Assembly: GCA_041495845.1 (NCBI GenBank)
Contig: JBGQDM010000025.1
Span: forward strand, 1 to 33,166
Source: JBGQDM01 sp041495845
GTDB lineage: Bacteria > Acidobacteriota > Terriglobia > Terriglobales > Acidobacteriaceae
Direction: 5' to 3'
Length of the DNA: 33,166 bases
Position 1 is the first letter of the stretch, and the number at the start of each line of letters is the position of its first letter. The translations under genes were made by a program, and so were the position numbers. The notes beneath the pieces are model-generated. The model saw nothing but the letters and a program-made list of their open reading frames with translations. It was not told the origin of the DNA and made no database searches. Positions 26,298 to 33,166 of this stretch are shown here, one piece after another.

Positions 26298-26894
26298 TCA
26301 GCTTCGGGGCTTGGCTAACTGCCAGATCAGGTGGGCCTTCGCCGTGGGCCATTCGCCGGCCACGATGCTGTAAACACAGGTATCGCGCAACGTTCCGTTG
26401 GGAACGATCTGGTGGCTGCGCAAGATGCCGTCCAGTTTTGCTCCCAGGCGCTCGATGCCGCGCCGGCTTTGGTGATTAAAGAAGTGCGTGCGGAACTCGA
26501 CCGCAATGCACTGCAGGTCCTCGAAGGCATGCGTCAGCAGGAGCAGCTTGCACTGCGTGTTCACTCCGGTGCGCTGCGCGCTCTTGCGATACCAGGTGGA
26601 GCCAATCTCGACGCGCCGGTTGGCCGCGTCCACGTTCATGTAGGTGGTCATGCCCAGGGCGCGGCCGGTCTGAGGTTCGATAACCGCGAATGGGAGCATC
26701 GAGCCTTCGACCTGGAGCCGGAGGCGGCGGTCGATTTCCTCGCGCATTTTTTCCGGCGCGGGGACCGACGTATACCAGAGCTGCCACAACTCGCCGTCTT
26801 TGACCGCTTCGATGAGAGCGTCGTGATGGTGCGGTGCCAGCGGTTCGAGTGTGGCCAGCGAGCCGCGCAGGGTTACGGTTTGTAGCCAGGTCAT
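26298..26894 (-). CDS. GNAT-family N-acetyltransferase (RimJ/RimL-like)
   Basis: 198 residues. Acetyltransf_3-type fold: LEPLAPHHHDALIEAVKDGE at the N-terminus, FAVIEPQTGRALGMTTYMNV (strand 4), VEIGSTWYRKSAQRTGVNTQ, then CKLLLLTHAFEDLQCIAVEF and a REP-like C-terminus (GIERLGAKLDGILRSHQI, then TLRDTCVYSIVAGEW). These match the RimL-type protein or small-molecule acetyltransferases that use acetyl-CoA. The pyrophosphate-binding loop is RTGVNTQ rather than the classical QxxGxG/A, as is usual for this subfamily. Convergent with the amidase; the substrate cannot be inferred from context. Confidence 0.88.
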   Translation of the reverse strand: MTWLQTVTLRGSLATLEPLAPHHHDALIEAVKDGELWQLWYTSVPAPEKMREEIDRRLRLQVEGSMLPFAVIEPQTGRALGMTTYMNVDAANRRVEIGSTWYRKSAQRTGVNTQCKLLLLTHAFEDLQCIAVEFRTHFFNHQSRRGIERLGAKLDGILRSHQIVPNGTLRDTCVYSIVAGEWPTAKAHLIWQLAKPRS

Positions 26895-26953
26895 CGCAGT
26901 TTCCTCACCATAATTGATGCCCGGTGGCGACGCAGCGGTGCACTCGCAGGCAA

Positions 26954-26986
26954 GTACAGAGGTCCTTCGCTTCGCTCAGGATGACA
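26954..26986 (-). repeat. Dispersed short intergenic repeat (TGAGCGAAGCGAAGGA type), copy 4
   Basis: On the minus strand it reads TGTCATCCTGAGCGAAGCG, then AAGGACCTCTGTAC, seven bases from the stop of the S9 peptidase gene. It is almost identical to copy 3, about 710 bases away in the same orientation, so these two copies flank the GNAT gene as direct repeats. Confidence 0.75.
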
Positions 26987-26992
26987 TTCCAG

Positions 26993-29170
26993 CTATGGGT
27001 TTGCCGCGGCACTGCCGGCATATTTCTCCAGCCACTTCAGTTCTTCTCTTACTTTGATTTTTCCGTGCCACGGATTTTTGGTCAGGCTGTGGCCCTCACC
27101 GGGGAAGATGAGCAGGGTGCTGGGAATTCCGAGAACATGCAGGGCGTGGTCGAGGAGATAGTTCTCGAGCACGGCCACGCGAATGTCATCGCCGCCCCCG
27201 ACCATGTGGGTAGGGGTGCGGACTTTCTGGATCTGGAAAATCGCCGCCTCGTCGTGATAGCGCTGCGCCGCCTCCCACGGCAGGCCGTCGAGGAAGTAGG
27301 CGTCGTCAAACGTAGTGTCATCGTTGCCCCAATTGGCAACGTGTTCGACGGCGCCAGCGCCGGTCATGGCCGCCTTGAAGCGGGTGGTCTGGGTAATCAG
27401 CCAGTTGGTCATGTAGCCGCCGTAGCTGTAGCCGGAAATCGCGAGACGATTCGGGTCCGCGATGCCGTCTTTTACCAGCGCGTCCACGCCGGTGAGGATG
27501 TCCTTGCCCGGCCGCGAGACAATCTCGGGCACAATCTGCATCAGAAATTTATCGCCGTAGCCGGTGGAGCCGCGATAGTTGGGCTGGAAGACCAGCCAGC
27601 CGCGGGTGGCGGCCAGCGCCTGCCATTCATACCAATCGGCTTCAAAGTGGTTGCCATTGGCATCGGCGGGGCCGCCGTGGATCAGCGTGAGCATGGGCAA
27701 ATTTTTCGCTTCGAACTTTCCCGGCGGATAAATCAACATGCCCTCGACGGCGGTACCGTCGTCCGAGGTCCAGCGGTAAGGCTTGCCCTGCGGCAGTTCG
27801 CGCTCGGTGAAGAGCTTGTTGAAGGCAGTGAGGGGACGGGCCTGGGCCAGTTTTTCGGCGGAGTCGGCGAGATAGATTTCTGCCGGCTGCTGCAGGCTGG
27901 AGTGGTGAAAGAGAATGCGCGAGGAACCCGTGGTCGTGCGCAGACCGTCATAGGTGCCGCGCCATCCCGCGACGGGCTGGGCTTTCGCGCCGGGTGAGGT
28001 CAGGGCGTAGACCTGCACTTCAGTCCCGAGACGGGCGGCGATTAGCACACCGCTGGCCACGGGCGTGTAGTGGTCCACGGAACCGGTGAAGTCAGCGGCC
28101 CAGCGCTGGGTTGCGCCAGACTCGACATTCACCCAGTAAAGACGCGGCTGCGTGTCGACATACTTCCCTTCGACGGAGCCGATGCCGTTCTCGAAAAACA
28201 CGTGGCGATTGTCCGAAGCCCAGCGGAGTGTGTGTTCGGGGGACTGGTTGCGGGTGATGCGGCGCGGTTCCTGCACGGAGCCGGCTTTCGTCAGATCGAG
28301 CGTGTAGATTTCAAATTCTTCGACCAGTTCGTCGCGGCTGGAGATGGAATTGCTGGCGAAAGCGAGTTTGCGGCTATCGGGCGAGCAGACCATTTCGCTG
28401 ACTTGCAGCGGAGAGCGCGCGAGGGATTGAGCGCCGGGCGTGCCGGCGGGGGCAGCGTCCTCATCATCGGGCGCAGGTTGTGTTCCCTGCTTGCGGTGCT
28501 GGGCGATGGCTTCTTCGACCGTAATGCGGAAAATTTCATCGCCACGCTCGGAGGCGCGGTATTGCTCGACGTCTTTCCATTCTTTTTTGTAGGCGGTTTT
28601 CTGGGCGTGAGTCCAGGGAATGCGCGTGGCGAAATAGAGCGAGCGGGAATCCGGGGTCCAGGCGAAGGCATGCACGTCTTCGTCGTTGGCGGTGACGGCG
28701 AAGGCTTCGCCACCATCCACCGCGATGAGGTGCAATTGCGAAGTCTCGCCGCCGCGGTGCTTCTTCTTATCCTCAGAGTCGGTGTCCTTGGCGCCGGCGG
28801 GCGCCTCGCGTTCAGAAAGAAAGGCGATCCAGCGGCCATCAGGCGACCACTGTGGGTCAGAGTCGTGACCGGACTGGGTGAGCTGCGTCAACGATCCGCC
28901 GCCCTTGCCATCGTCGCGATAAAGCCAGAGGTCGTGGCGGTAGATGTTCTGCTCCCAATCAGAGCGCTCGACTTCAATGACGGCAGCGCGGCCGTCAGGC
29001 GAGAGCTCGAACGACGGATAGGAGATCGAGTTGAAGAACTCGTCGAAGGTAAGCAGCGGTTTCTGCGCGGCTAGGGCCTGGGGCAGGCAGCAGAGGGTGA
29101 GGGTCAGGAGAAAGAGGAAGAGAGCGGCGAATTTTCGAGTGTGCATGTGTGTGTGGGTGAACGTAGACAT
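26993..29170 (-). CDS. S9-family serine peptidase (prolyl oligopeptidase / acylaminoacyl peptidase type), exported
   Basis: 725 residues from ATG 29170; the frame is open to 29326 but that extension is Pro/Arg/Ser-rich and unlike a leader. Starting at Met 29170 or at the ATG at 29146 gives a signal peptide ending near LPQALAA. The N-terminal half is a WD40/TolB-like propeller with repeated SPDGR, QWSPDGRWIAF, FAWTPDSRSLYF and CSPDSRKLAFAS blades. The C-terminal alpha/beta-hydrolase half has LTLIHGGPADANGNHF, the nucleophile Ser582 in SGYSYGGYM, an Asp pair at 661-662 (GGGDDIRV) and His694 in GEGHSL, forming the triad. Likely cleaves short peptides in the periplasm. Divergent from the decapeptide-repeat gene. 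Confidence 0.93.
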   Translation of the reverse strand: MSTFTHTHMHTRKFAALFLFLLTLTLCCLPQALAAQKPLLTFDEFFNSISYPSFELSPDGRAAVIEVERSDWEQNIYRHDLWLYRDDGKGGGSLTQLTQSGHDSDPQWSPDGRWIAFLSEREAPAGAKDTDSEDKKKHRGGETSQLHLIAVDGGEAFAVTANDEDVHAFAWTPDSRSLYFATRIPWTHAQKTAYKKEWKDVEQYRASERGDEIFRITVEEAIAQHRKQGTQPAPDDEDAAPAGTPGAQSLARSPLQVSEMVCSPDSRKLAFASNSISSRDELVEEFEIYTLDLTKAGSVQEPRRITRNQSPEHTLRWASDNRHVFFENGIGSVEGKYVDTQPRLYWVNVESGATQRWAADFTGSVDHYTPVASGVLIAARLGTEVQVYALTSPGAKAQPVAGWRGTYDGLRTTTGSSRILFHHSSLQQPAEIYLADSAEKLAQARPLTAFNKLFTERELPQGKPYRWTSDDGTAVEGMLIYPPGKFEAKNLPMLTLIHGGPADANGNHFEADWYEWQALAATRGWLVFQPNYRGSTGYGDKFLMQIVPEIVSRPGKDILTGVDALVKDGIADPNRLAISGYSYGGYMTNWLITQTTRFKAAMTGAGAVEHVANWGNDDTTFDDAYFLDGLPWEAAQRYHDEAAIFQIQKVRTPTHMVGGGDDIRVAVLENYLLDHALHVLGIPSTLLIFPGEGHSLTKNPWHGKIKVREELKWLEKYAGSAAANP

Positions 29171-29268
29171 TACAACGCCGGCGGGGAGGTTGGAAAGGCT
29201 TGTGTGATGGCCGGATGACCGGGGGTCGGGGGGAAAGCGAGAAGGAGGTGTGGAAGAGCGGCACGCAC

Positions 29269-29291
29269 GCGGGCGAGGGCCCTTCGTCTGC
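29269..29291 (+). repeat. Short hairpin repeat (GCGGGCGAGGGCCC type), copy 1
   Basis: GCGGGCGAGGGCCC followed by TTCGTCTGC folds imperfectly around GGGCCC; the paired copy is at 31008-31030. It lies between the divergent starts of the S9 peptidase and the decapeptide-repeat gene, which otherwise contains no recognised promoter. Confidence 0.6.
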
Positions 29292-29370
29292 GGCTCATCT
29301 CCTTCCGTTCCCTCTTTGCTACTCACTCCAGCGCCGCCACCGGACGCATACTTGCGGGCAGGAGGACACG

Positions 29371-29832
29371 ATGATCGCTGGAGGCGCGATCAAGCCAATC
29401 CGCTGGAAGTCTTCTGCCAGTTTTTTTGAATACCCTTTGGTCGCCATTTCGGTTGGCCCTGACGCGAGCAATAACGAAGTTCGCGGGCATGCGCGCGGGA
29501 TCATCGCTATCGGAGACATCGCGACCGGCGTGATCGCGTTGGGCGGAATCGCGCGCGGCGTTTTTGCGTTGGGCGGGTTGGCCATCGGCGGAATCGCGAT
29601 TGGTGGCGGCGGGCTGGGGATTCTGTGTTTTGCCGGGCTGGCGTTGGGGTACATCGCAATTGGCGGGCTGGCCGTTGGGTATGCCGCCATGGGAGGGCTC
29701 GCGATCGGCTACTACGCCATGGGCGGGCTGGCGATCGGCAAATTTGTCATCGGCCCGATGCAGCGGGATGTGGAGGCGGTGGAGTTCTTTTCGAAGTTGT
29801 GGGGCGGGAGGCTGGGGCTGCCGGGGAGATAG
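29371..29832 (+). CDS. Decapeptide-repeat Gly/Ala-rich hydrophobic protein
   Basis: 153 residues. ATG 29371 is chosen for its strong AGGAGG at 29360-29365; the frame is open upstream from 29200 but without a ribosome site. After about 45 ordinary residues (FFEYPLVAISVGPDASNNEV) the protein is built of about nine consecutive ten-residue units of the pattern x-A-[ILM]-G-G-[LI]-A-x-G-[VY], for example IALGGIARGV, FALGGLAIGG, IAIGGLAVGY, AAMGGLAIGY and YAMGGLAIGK. The charged tail is QRDVEAVEFFSKLWG. The period and small/hydrophobic alternation could form a compact solenoid or a membrane-embedded array. I recognise no named family and propose no function. Confidence 0.75.
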   Translation: MIAGGAIKPIRWKSSASFFEYPLVAISVGPDASNNEVRGHARGIIAIGDIATGVIALGGIARGVFALGGLAIGGIAIGGGGLGILCFAGLALGYIAIGGLAVGYAAMGGLAIGYYAMGGLAIGKFVIGPMQRDVEAVEFFSKLWGGRLGLPGR

Positions 29833-29894
29833 GGGGCGTTGAGGCCGGATTGTTGGTGAAATGGCAATGTTACGACAGTTACCCGTGGTAGTGT

Positions 29895-30800
29895 CTATTT
29901 CGCGGTCTGGGCTCCGATGCTCTGTAGCCACTCGAGGACTACTGCTTGCAGCGCAATCCGATGGTCAGAGAAAATGTGATCCGTTGCCATGTGACTCTCG
30001 GTTACGCGGGAATTGCCTAGTTTCTTGAGTGCTGCTGCGAGGGCCTGGTTGTCGGAAGTGTTGCGGTCATCCGCTTCCGCGATCAGCACCGGACGGTCCT
30101 TCAGAGCGGGCGCGTAATCCATATAGTTCCAGCTGGCTGCGTTCTGCTTCACTTCTTCCAGCAATATCTCCGCGGTCGTTCCAGCCAGACGCGACGCGTT
30201 GGCACGGAACCTCTCTCGTAGTTCTTGCGGATCGCGAGACAAGGCCCGCATCGTAGACGGGCCGAGATTCGAAGCCGCAATCATACCGACGCCCAGAATC
30301 TCAGCGTCCCGAGCAGTCGCGTAGGCCACCATGAAACCGCCCGCGCTGTGGCCGATCAGCACCAGTCTCTTGGGATCGATACGGTACTTCTTAACGTTCT
30401 CGGGATCGCGCAGGAACTGGACTGCAGCTTGCGTATCTTCGATGGCGTGAGTGAACGAATACACGCCTTCGCTGCCCCATGCGCCGCGACAGTGCGGAAC
30501 CAGCACGTTCCATCCCGCGCGACGGATGGAGTAGGCGAGATCCATGTTTTGCTCATTGCCGGGAAAACCTTGCATGAGCAGCACTGTCGGATGCGCTCCC
30601 GCGCCCGAAGCAAGGTACAAAACCGAGTACATCTTTGCTCCGTGGCTGAGCACGTCCGACGCTTCCATCGATGGCGGGTTTTCGCGATCCGGTGCGGGAT
30701 CGGAAACGACAGCAGCGGGAATTTGCTGCGCGTGCAAGTAAGAGCCCGCTACGGTCGTAAGGGAAAGACATGCGACGAGCAGAAACGTTCGCTGATTCAT
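29895..30800 (-). CDS. Exported alpha/beta hydrolase
   Basis: 301 residues from ATG 30800, which gives a signal peptide (MNQRTFLLVACLSLTTVAGS, cut near LHAQQ); a longer frame to 30860 adds an unlikely leader. The hydrolase fold is clear: VLLMQGFPGNEQN (oxyanion region), WNVLVPHCRGAWGSEG, the nucleophile Ser152 in LIGHSAGGFMV, an acidic residue in VLIAEADDRN, and the His in MATDHIFSDHR. It belongs with dienelactone-hydrolase/peptidase-like esterases acting in the periplasm; the substrate is unknown. No strong ribosome site, and the neighbours give no pathway. Confidence 0.88.
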   Translation of the reverse strand: MNQRTFLLVACLSLTTVAGSYLHAQQIPAAVVSDPAPDRENPPSMEASDVLSHGAKMYSVLYLASGAGAHPTVLLMQGFPGNEQNMDLAYSIRRAGWNVLVPHCRGAWGSEGVYSFTHAIEDTQAAVQFLRDPENVKKYRIDPKRLVLIGHSAGGFMVAYATARDAEILGVGMIAASNLGPSTMRALSRDPQELRERFRANASRLAGTTAEILLEEVKQNAASWNYMDYAPALKDRPVLIAEADDRNTSDNQALAAALKKLGNSRVTESHMATDHIFSDHRIALQAVVLEWLQSIGAQTAK

Positions 30801-30927
30801 GGCCCACCAGTTCGAAGGGAAGCTCAATATAGCAAAATAGTTGCAGCCGGTCCGCGACAACTCACGTAAACAGGCGATCGCACTGACGACCCCGTTCCGT
30901 CCTGGTGAGCGCAGCTAGGCTACCCTT

Positions 30928-30949
30928 GGACAGGCGAGGACGCCTGTCC
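30928..30949 (+). repeat. Perfect hairpin GGACAGGCG-AGGA-CGCCTGTCC
   Basis: A nine-base-pair perfect stem with a four-base loop, in the 261-base gap between the AmrS and hydrolase genes. The gap contains this hairpin and the one at 31008-31030 and no gene. Confidence 0.65.
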
Positions 30950-31007
30950 CTACGTGGACCGAGGCGGGTACAGGGTTCGATCTCTGCCACTGCGAGGCAA
31001 CCGGAAC

Positions 31008-31030
31008 GCAGGCGAGGGCCCTTCGCCTGC
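31008..31030 (+). repeat. Short hairpin repeat (GCAGGCGAGGGCCC type), copy 2
   Basis: GCAGGCGA pairs with TCGCCTGC around GGGCCCT. It matches the copy at 29269-29291 over about 25 bases including the following GGCT. It sits about 30 bases beyond the 3' end of the AmrS gene and could act as a 3' end structure. Confidence 0.6.
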
Positions 31031-31061
31031 GGCTTGAGGGCAGGCTGCCCACACACACCTC

Positions 31062-32189
31062 CTAGCGGCCGACGCCAATCTTCACCAGGCGCAAGCGCGA
31101 CGGACGGTATGGCGCGCTGGTGATTTGGCCTTGAAATTCGCGGGCCCAGCGGCCGGGGATGGTTGTGCCGCAGCCTGGGCAGGCGCCGTCTGGAGTGAGG
31201 TGGTATCCGGTGATGTAGTAGCCGTAGCGGGCGATTAGAAGCTTGCCGCATTGATGGCAGCGCGTATTTTCCAAGTCGCCGACTTCGCCGGGGAGATTGC
31301 CGGCGTAGATGTAGCGCAGACCCGCCTGGCGGCCAATCTCGGCGACGCGCAGGAGATCTTCGGGCGTGGTATCGCGCGGGTCGGTGAGTTTGTAATCACG
31401 GTGGAAGGCGGTCACGTGCCACGGAATTAGCGGTGAGATTTCCGCGAGGAATGCGGTGAGGCGCTGCAACTCGTCAGCGGAATCGTTCACGCCCGGGATG
31501 AGCAGGGTAACGATTTCGAGCCAGATGCCCATTGCGTACAGGCTGCGGATGGTGTCGAGAATGGGTTGGAGGCGACCGCCGAGTTCGCGATAGTGGCGGT
31601 CGTTGAAACCTTTGAGGTCCACTTTGTAGAGGTCCACCCAGGGACGGATGTAGTCGAGCACCTGCGGTGTGCCGTTGCCGTTGGAGACGTAGGCGGTGAC
31701 GAGGCCGGCGGCCTTGGCTTCACGAAAAATTGCGACGGCCCACTCGCTGGTGATCAGAGGCTCGTTGTAAGTGGAGACCAGGACGGGGGCACCGTGACGT
31801 TGCGCATCGCGCACGAGCTGCGCGGGTTCGGCCGCGAGTGGAGGAGAGATGGCGTGGGGATCGCGCAGGGCCTGTGAGGTTACCCAGTTCTGACAGTAAG
31901 AACAATGTAAGTCGCAGCCGAGCATGCCAAAGCTGTAGGCCAGCGCACCGGGATAGGCATGGAAGAACGGCTTCTTCTCGATGGGATCGCATTGCACGCC
32001 GCCTACGTATCCCCAAGGCACGTAGAGCTTGCCGCCTTGGTTGAAGCGGACCTTGCAGACGCCGGGTTGGCCTTCAAAGATGGGGCAGCAGTGGCCGCAG
32101 GCGAAACAGCGGATGCGGCGGGAGTCGAGGGGTTCGTAGAGCTCGCCTTCGCGCACAGACAGATTGACGACATCGCGCAGGGTGGGCAT
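31062..32189 (-). CDS. amrS: AmmeMemoRadiSam-system radical SAM enzyme
   Basis: 375 residues from ATG 32189, chosen because GGGAG lies eight bases upstream; an ATG at 32210 would add seven residues without a ribosome site. The N-terminal Cys-rich part (RCFACGHCCPIFEGQPGVC, residues 28-45) and PWGYVGGVQCDPIEKKPFFH are hallmarks of the AmrS family. The radical SAM cluster is CDLHCSYC (Cys92, Cys96, Cys99). Later parts include STYNEPLITSEW, YVSNGNGT, YKVDLKGFND and IPWHVTAFHRDYKL. A C-terminal zinc ribbon (CHQCG and CPGCG) is also present. The family is tied to MEMO-like and AMMECR1-like partners, absent from this window. The exact reaction is not known to me. Confidence 0.92.
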   Translation of the reverse strand: MPTLRDVVNLSVREGELYEPLDSRRIRCFACGHCCPIFEGQPGVCKVRFNQGGKLYVPWGYVGGVQCDPIEKKPFFHAYPGALAYSFGMLGCDLHCSYCQNWVTSQALRDPHAISPPLAAEPAQLVRDAQRHGAPVLVSTYNEPLITSEWAVAIFREAKAAGLVTAYVSNGNGTPQVLDYIRPWVDLYKVDLKGFNDRHYRELGGRLQPILDTIRSLYAMGIWLEIVTLLIPGVNDSADELQRLTAFLAEISPLIPWHVTAFHRDYKLTDPRDTTPEDLLRVAEIGRQAGLRYIYAGNLPGEVGDLENTRCHQCGKLLIARYGYYITGYHLTPDGACPGCGTTIPGRWAREFQGQITSAPYRPSRLRLVKIGVGR

Positions 32190-32322
32190 GGCAACTCTCC
32201 CGGCCTTCATTCTACTGCGGGAGGAGGTGTGAAATCAGTGAGCGGAGGAAGCAGGCTGGCCCGGGGCGGTTCCGATCAAGTCTTCGATGGCAAGACCGGA
32301 ACGCGATGAAGAGGCACCGCAG

Positions 32323-32510
32323 GAGCTGAAGTTTGTGCGCGAGACCTTCAGTCGTCCCTCTGGGACTTGCTCGGTGTTCCCATCTTCCCCCGGCGCTGAA
32401 GCGCCGGGCTATTGTCAGCCGCCCCTCCGGGGCTGATTTCCACGGCTCTCGTCCCACCACATTCAACGAAAGAGCGGTTCCCATGCGCACACTGAAGCCG
32501 AGCCCTTTCA
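32323..32510 (-). repeat. GC-rich multi-hairpin intergenic repeat, copy B (inverted relative to copy A)
   Basis: The 344-base gap upstream of the AmrS gene holds this element and no gene. On the minus strand it matches 3858-4038: AAATCAGCCCCGGAGGGGCG, CTGACAATAGCCCGGCGC, then CAAGTCCCAGAGGGACGACT. The CCCGGCGC-TTCA-GCGCCGGG hairpin is perfect here. As with copy A, it borders the 3' end of a gene (the Sel1 protein). Confidence 0.8.
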
Positions 32511-32533
32511 AGGCCCTGCGGAGACTGACTTGG

Positions 32534-33166
32534 TCAGAATTTCCCCAGCTGGTGGTCGCGAATCCAGTCGCTGGCGCGTTGCTGGGCGGCAACCACTTCG
32601 GCACGGCTCAGGCGAGAAGCGATGGCGGCCAGGCGGTAGTGGCTGGGCGCATCGCCACCGGCGTTGGCGAGGGCGGACCAGAAATATGCTTTTTTCAAAT
32701 CCTGGGGCACGCCACGGCCGGCCCAGTAGTAAGCGCCGAGCATGCCTTGGGAGGCGGGATGGCCTTGGGCGGCGGCGCGGGAAAACCAGCGGGCTGCTTC
32801 GGTAAGGTCTTGGGGGGCCTGGTCGCCACTGGCGTAGTTGGCGCCCAGGGAGTATTGCGCGGTCACATCGCCTTGTTCAGCCAGTGCGCGCAGTTCCTGC
32901 AAGCGCGTGGTGGGGACTTGGGCGGTCAGAGGCTGGGTGGAGGCTGGGAGTTGGCTTGGCGCGGGACTATTTGCTAGCGGCGGAGCGGCGGCAGCGGTGG
33001 GATGCGGCTTCCAGAGCAAGCTCCAGAGGACACTGGATTGGGTGGCTACGATCCAGAAGACAGCGGCGGCGACGGCCAGGGTGGCCAGGCCAAGCAAGAT
33101 GCGGCGGAGGCGGCTGAGAGGTGACGGCTCGGAGGCGGTGAGTTCAGCCTCGGAAAAGGAATTTTC
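32534..33166 (-). CDS. Sel1-repeat (TPR-like) membrane-anchored protein, N-terminus cut by window edge
   Basis: The frame is open to the window edge (ENSFSEAELTASEPSPLSRL, then RRILLGLA), so the TTG at 33097 is not necessarily the start. 210 residues are visible. A TM helix (LLGLATLAVAAAVFWIVATQ) follows an arginine-rich, cytoplasmic-looking segment; then a Pro/Ala linker and two to three Sel1 repeats: LAEQGDVTAQYSLGANYASG, AARWFSRAAAQGHPASQGML, and KKAYFWSALANAGGDAPSHY. Sel1 repeats are protein-binding scaffolds often found in the periplasm. What lies upstream is unknown; in some bacteria such anchors follow zinc-ribbon or kinase-like N-termini. Confidence 0.85.
   Translation of the reverse strand, partial: ENSFSEAELTASEPSPLSRLRRILLGLATLAVAAAVFWIVATQSSVLWSLLWKPHPTAAAAPPLANSPAPSQLPASTQPLTAQVPTTRLQELRALAEQGDVTAQYSLGANYASGDQAPQDLTEAARWFSRAAAQGHPASQGMLGAYYWAGRGVPQDLKKAYFWSALANAGGDAPSHYRLAAIASRLSRAEVVAAQQRASDWIRDHQLGKF

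Noticed and set aside
26924..27997. Plus-strand frame of 357 codons opposite the S9 peptidase
   Set aside because: Antisense of a gene whose triad and propeller repeats are readable; it also runs through a dispersed repeat at its start.
29371..29832. The 30-base periodicity as a CRISPR array or minisatellite
   Set aside because: The units vary in DNA but keep a decapeptide pattern in one frame behind a strong ribosome site, so selection is at the protein level; there are no spacers.

Overview
The window reads as a chromosomal stretch of a GC-rich, Gram-negative-type bacterium, most likely an acidobacterium (Terriglobia/Koribacter-like). This is an inference from gene content and style: the order tig-clpP-clpX-lon-engB, frequent GTG/TTG starts, PilZ proteins and a GAF-fused cell-wall amidase, an S9 peptidase with a signal peptide, an RHS protein with a signal peptide, and many dispersed GC-rich hairpin repeats between genes. 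No rRNA, tRNA or CRISPR array was seen.

Layout. 1-240: the tail of a HigA-like antitoxin cut by the window edge. 324-3778: a plus-strand block with DAHP synthase (aromatic amino acid entry enzyme), an anchored YVTN beta-propeller protein and MurB. 3779-4097: convergent intergenic region carrying a hairpin repeat. 4098-5700: minus-strand outer-membrane protein and family 5 uracil-DNA glycosylase. 5803-7008: MFS exporter. 7220-8573: an accessory island with a zinc-ribbon membrane protein and a REP-associated (Y1/HUH) transposase, delimited by copies of a shared terminal repeat; the transposase has one in-frame amber codon. 8703-14563: a 1616-residue secreted-type RHS protein with its own sigma70-like promoter, followed by two tandem copies of a small zinc-ribbon/two-TM gene. 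The duplicated DNA unit also carries a displaced copy of the last codons of the RHS gene, the architecture expected for a polymorphic-toxin tail plus partner module.

14621-21111: the housekeeping proteostasis cluster tig, clpP, clpX, lon and the ribosome-assembly GTPase engB. The tig promoter lies so close to its GTG that the mRNA may be leaderless. 21216-26124: an envelope and c-di-GMP flavoured block: PilZ protein, 74-residue orphan, sugar-nucleotide epimerase, receiver-like/PilZ protein, and a GAF-TM-AMIN-Amidase_3 fusion. 26298-33166: mostly minus-strand genes: GNAT acetyltransferase, S9 peptidase, alpha/beta hydrolase, AmrS-type radical SAM enzyme and an edge-truncated Sel1-repeat protein, plus one plus-strand gene for a striking decapeptide-repeat protein. 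Gene borders in this part carry several copies of short dispersed repeats.

The strongest candidate for an undescribed system is the RHS locus: an RHS carrier with an unrecognised 228-residue tail, two tandem [tail fragment + zinc-ribbon membrane protein] units downstream, and a third member of the same small-protein family upstream beside a REP transposase. All functional assignments are by reading motifs; no database search was run.
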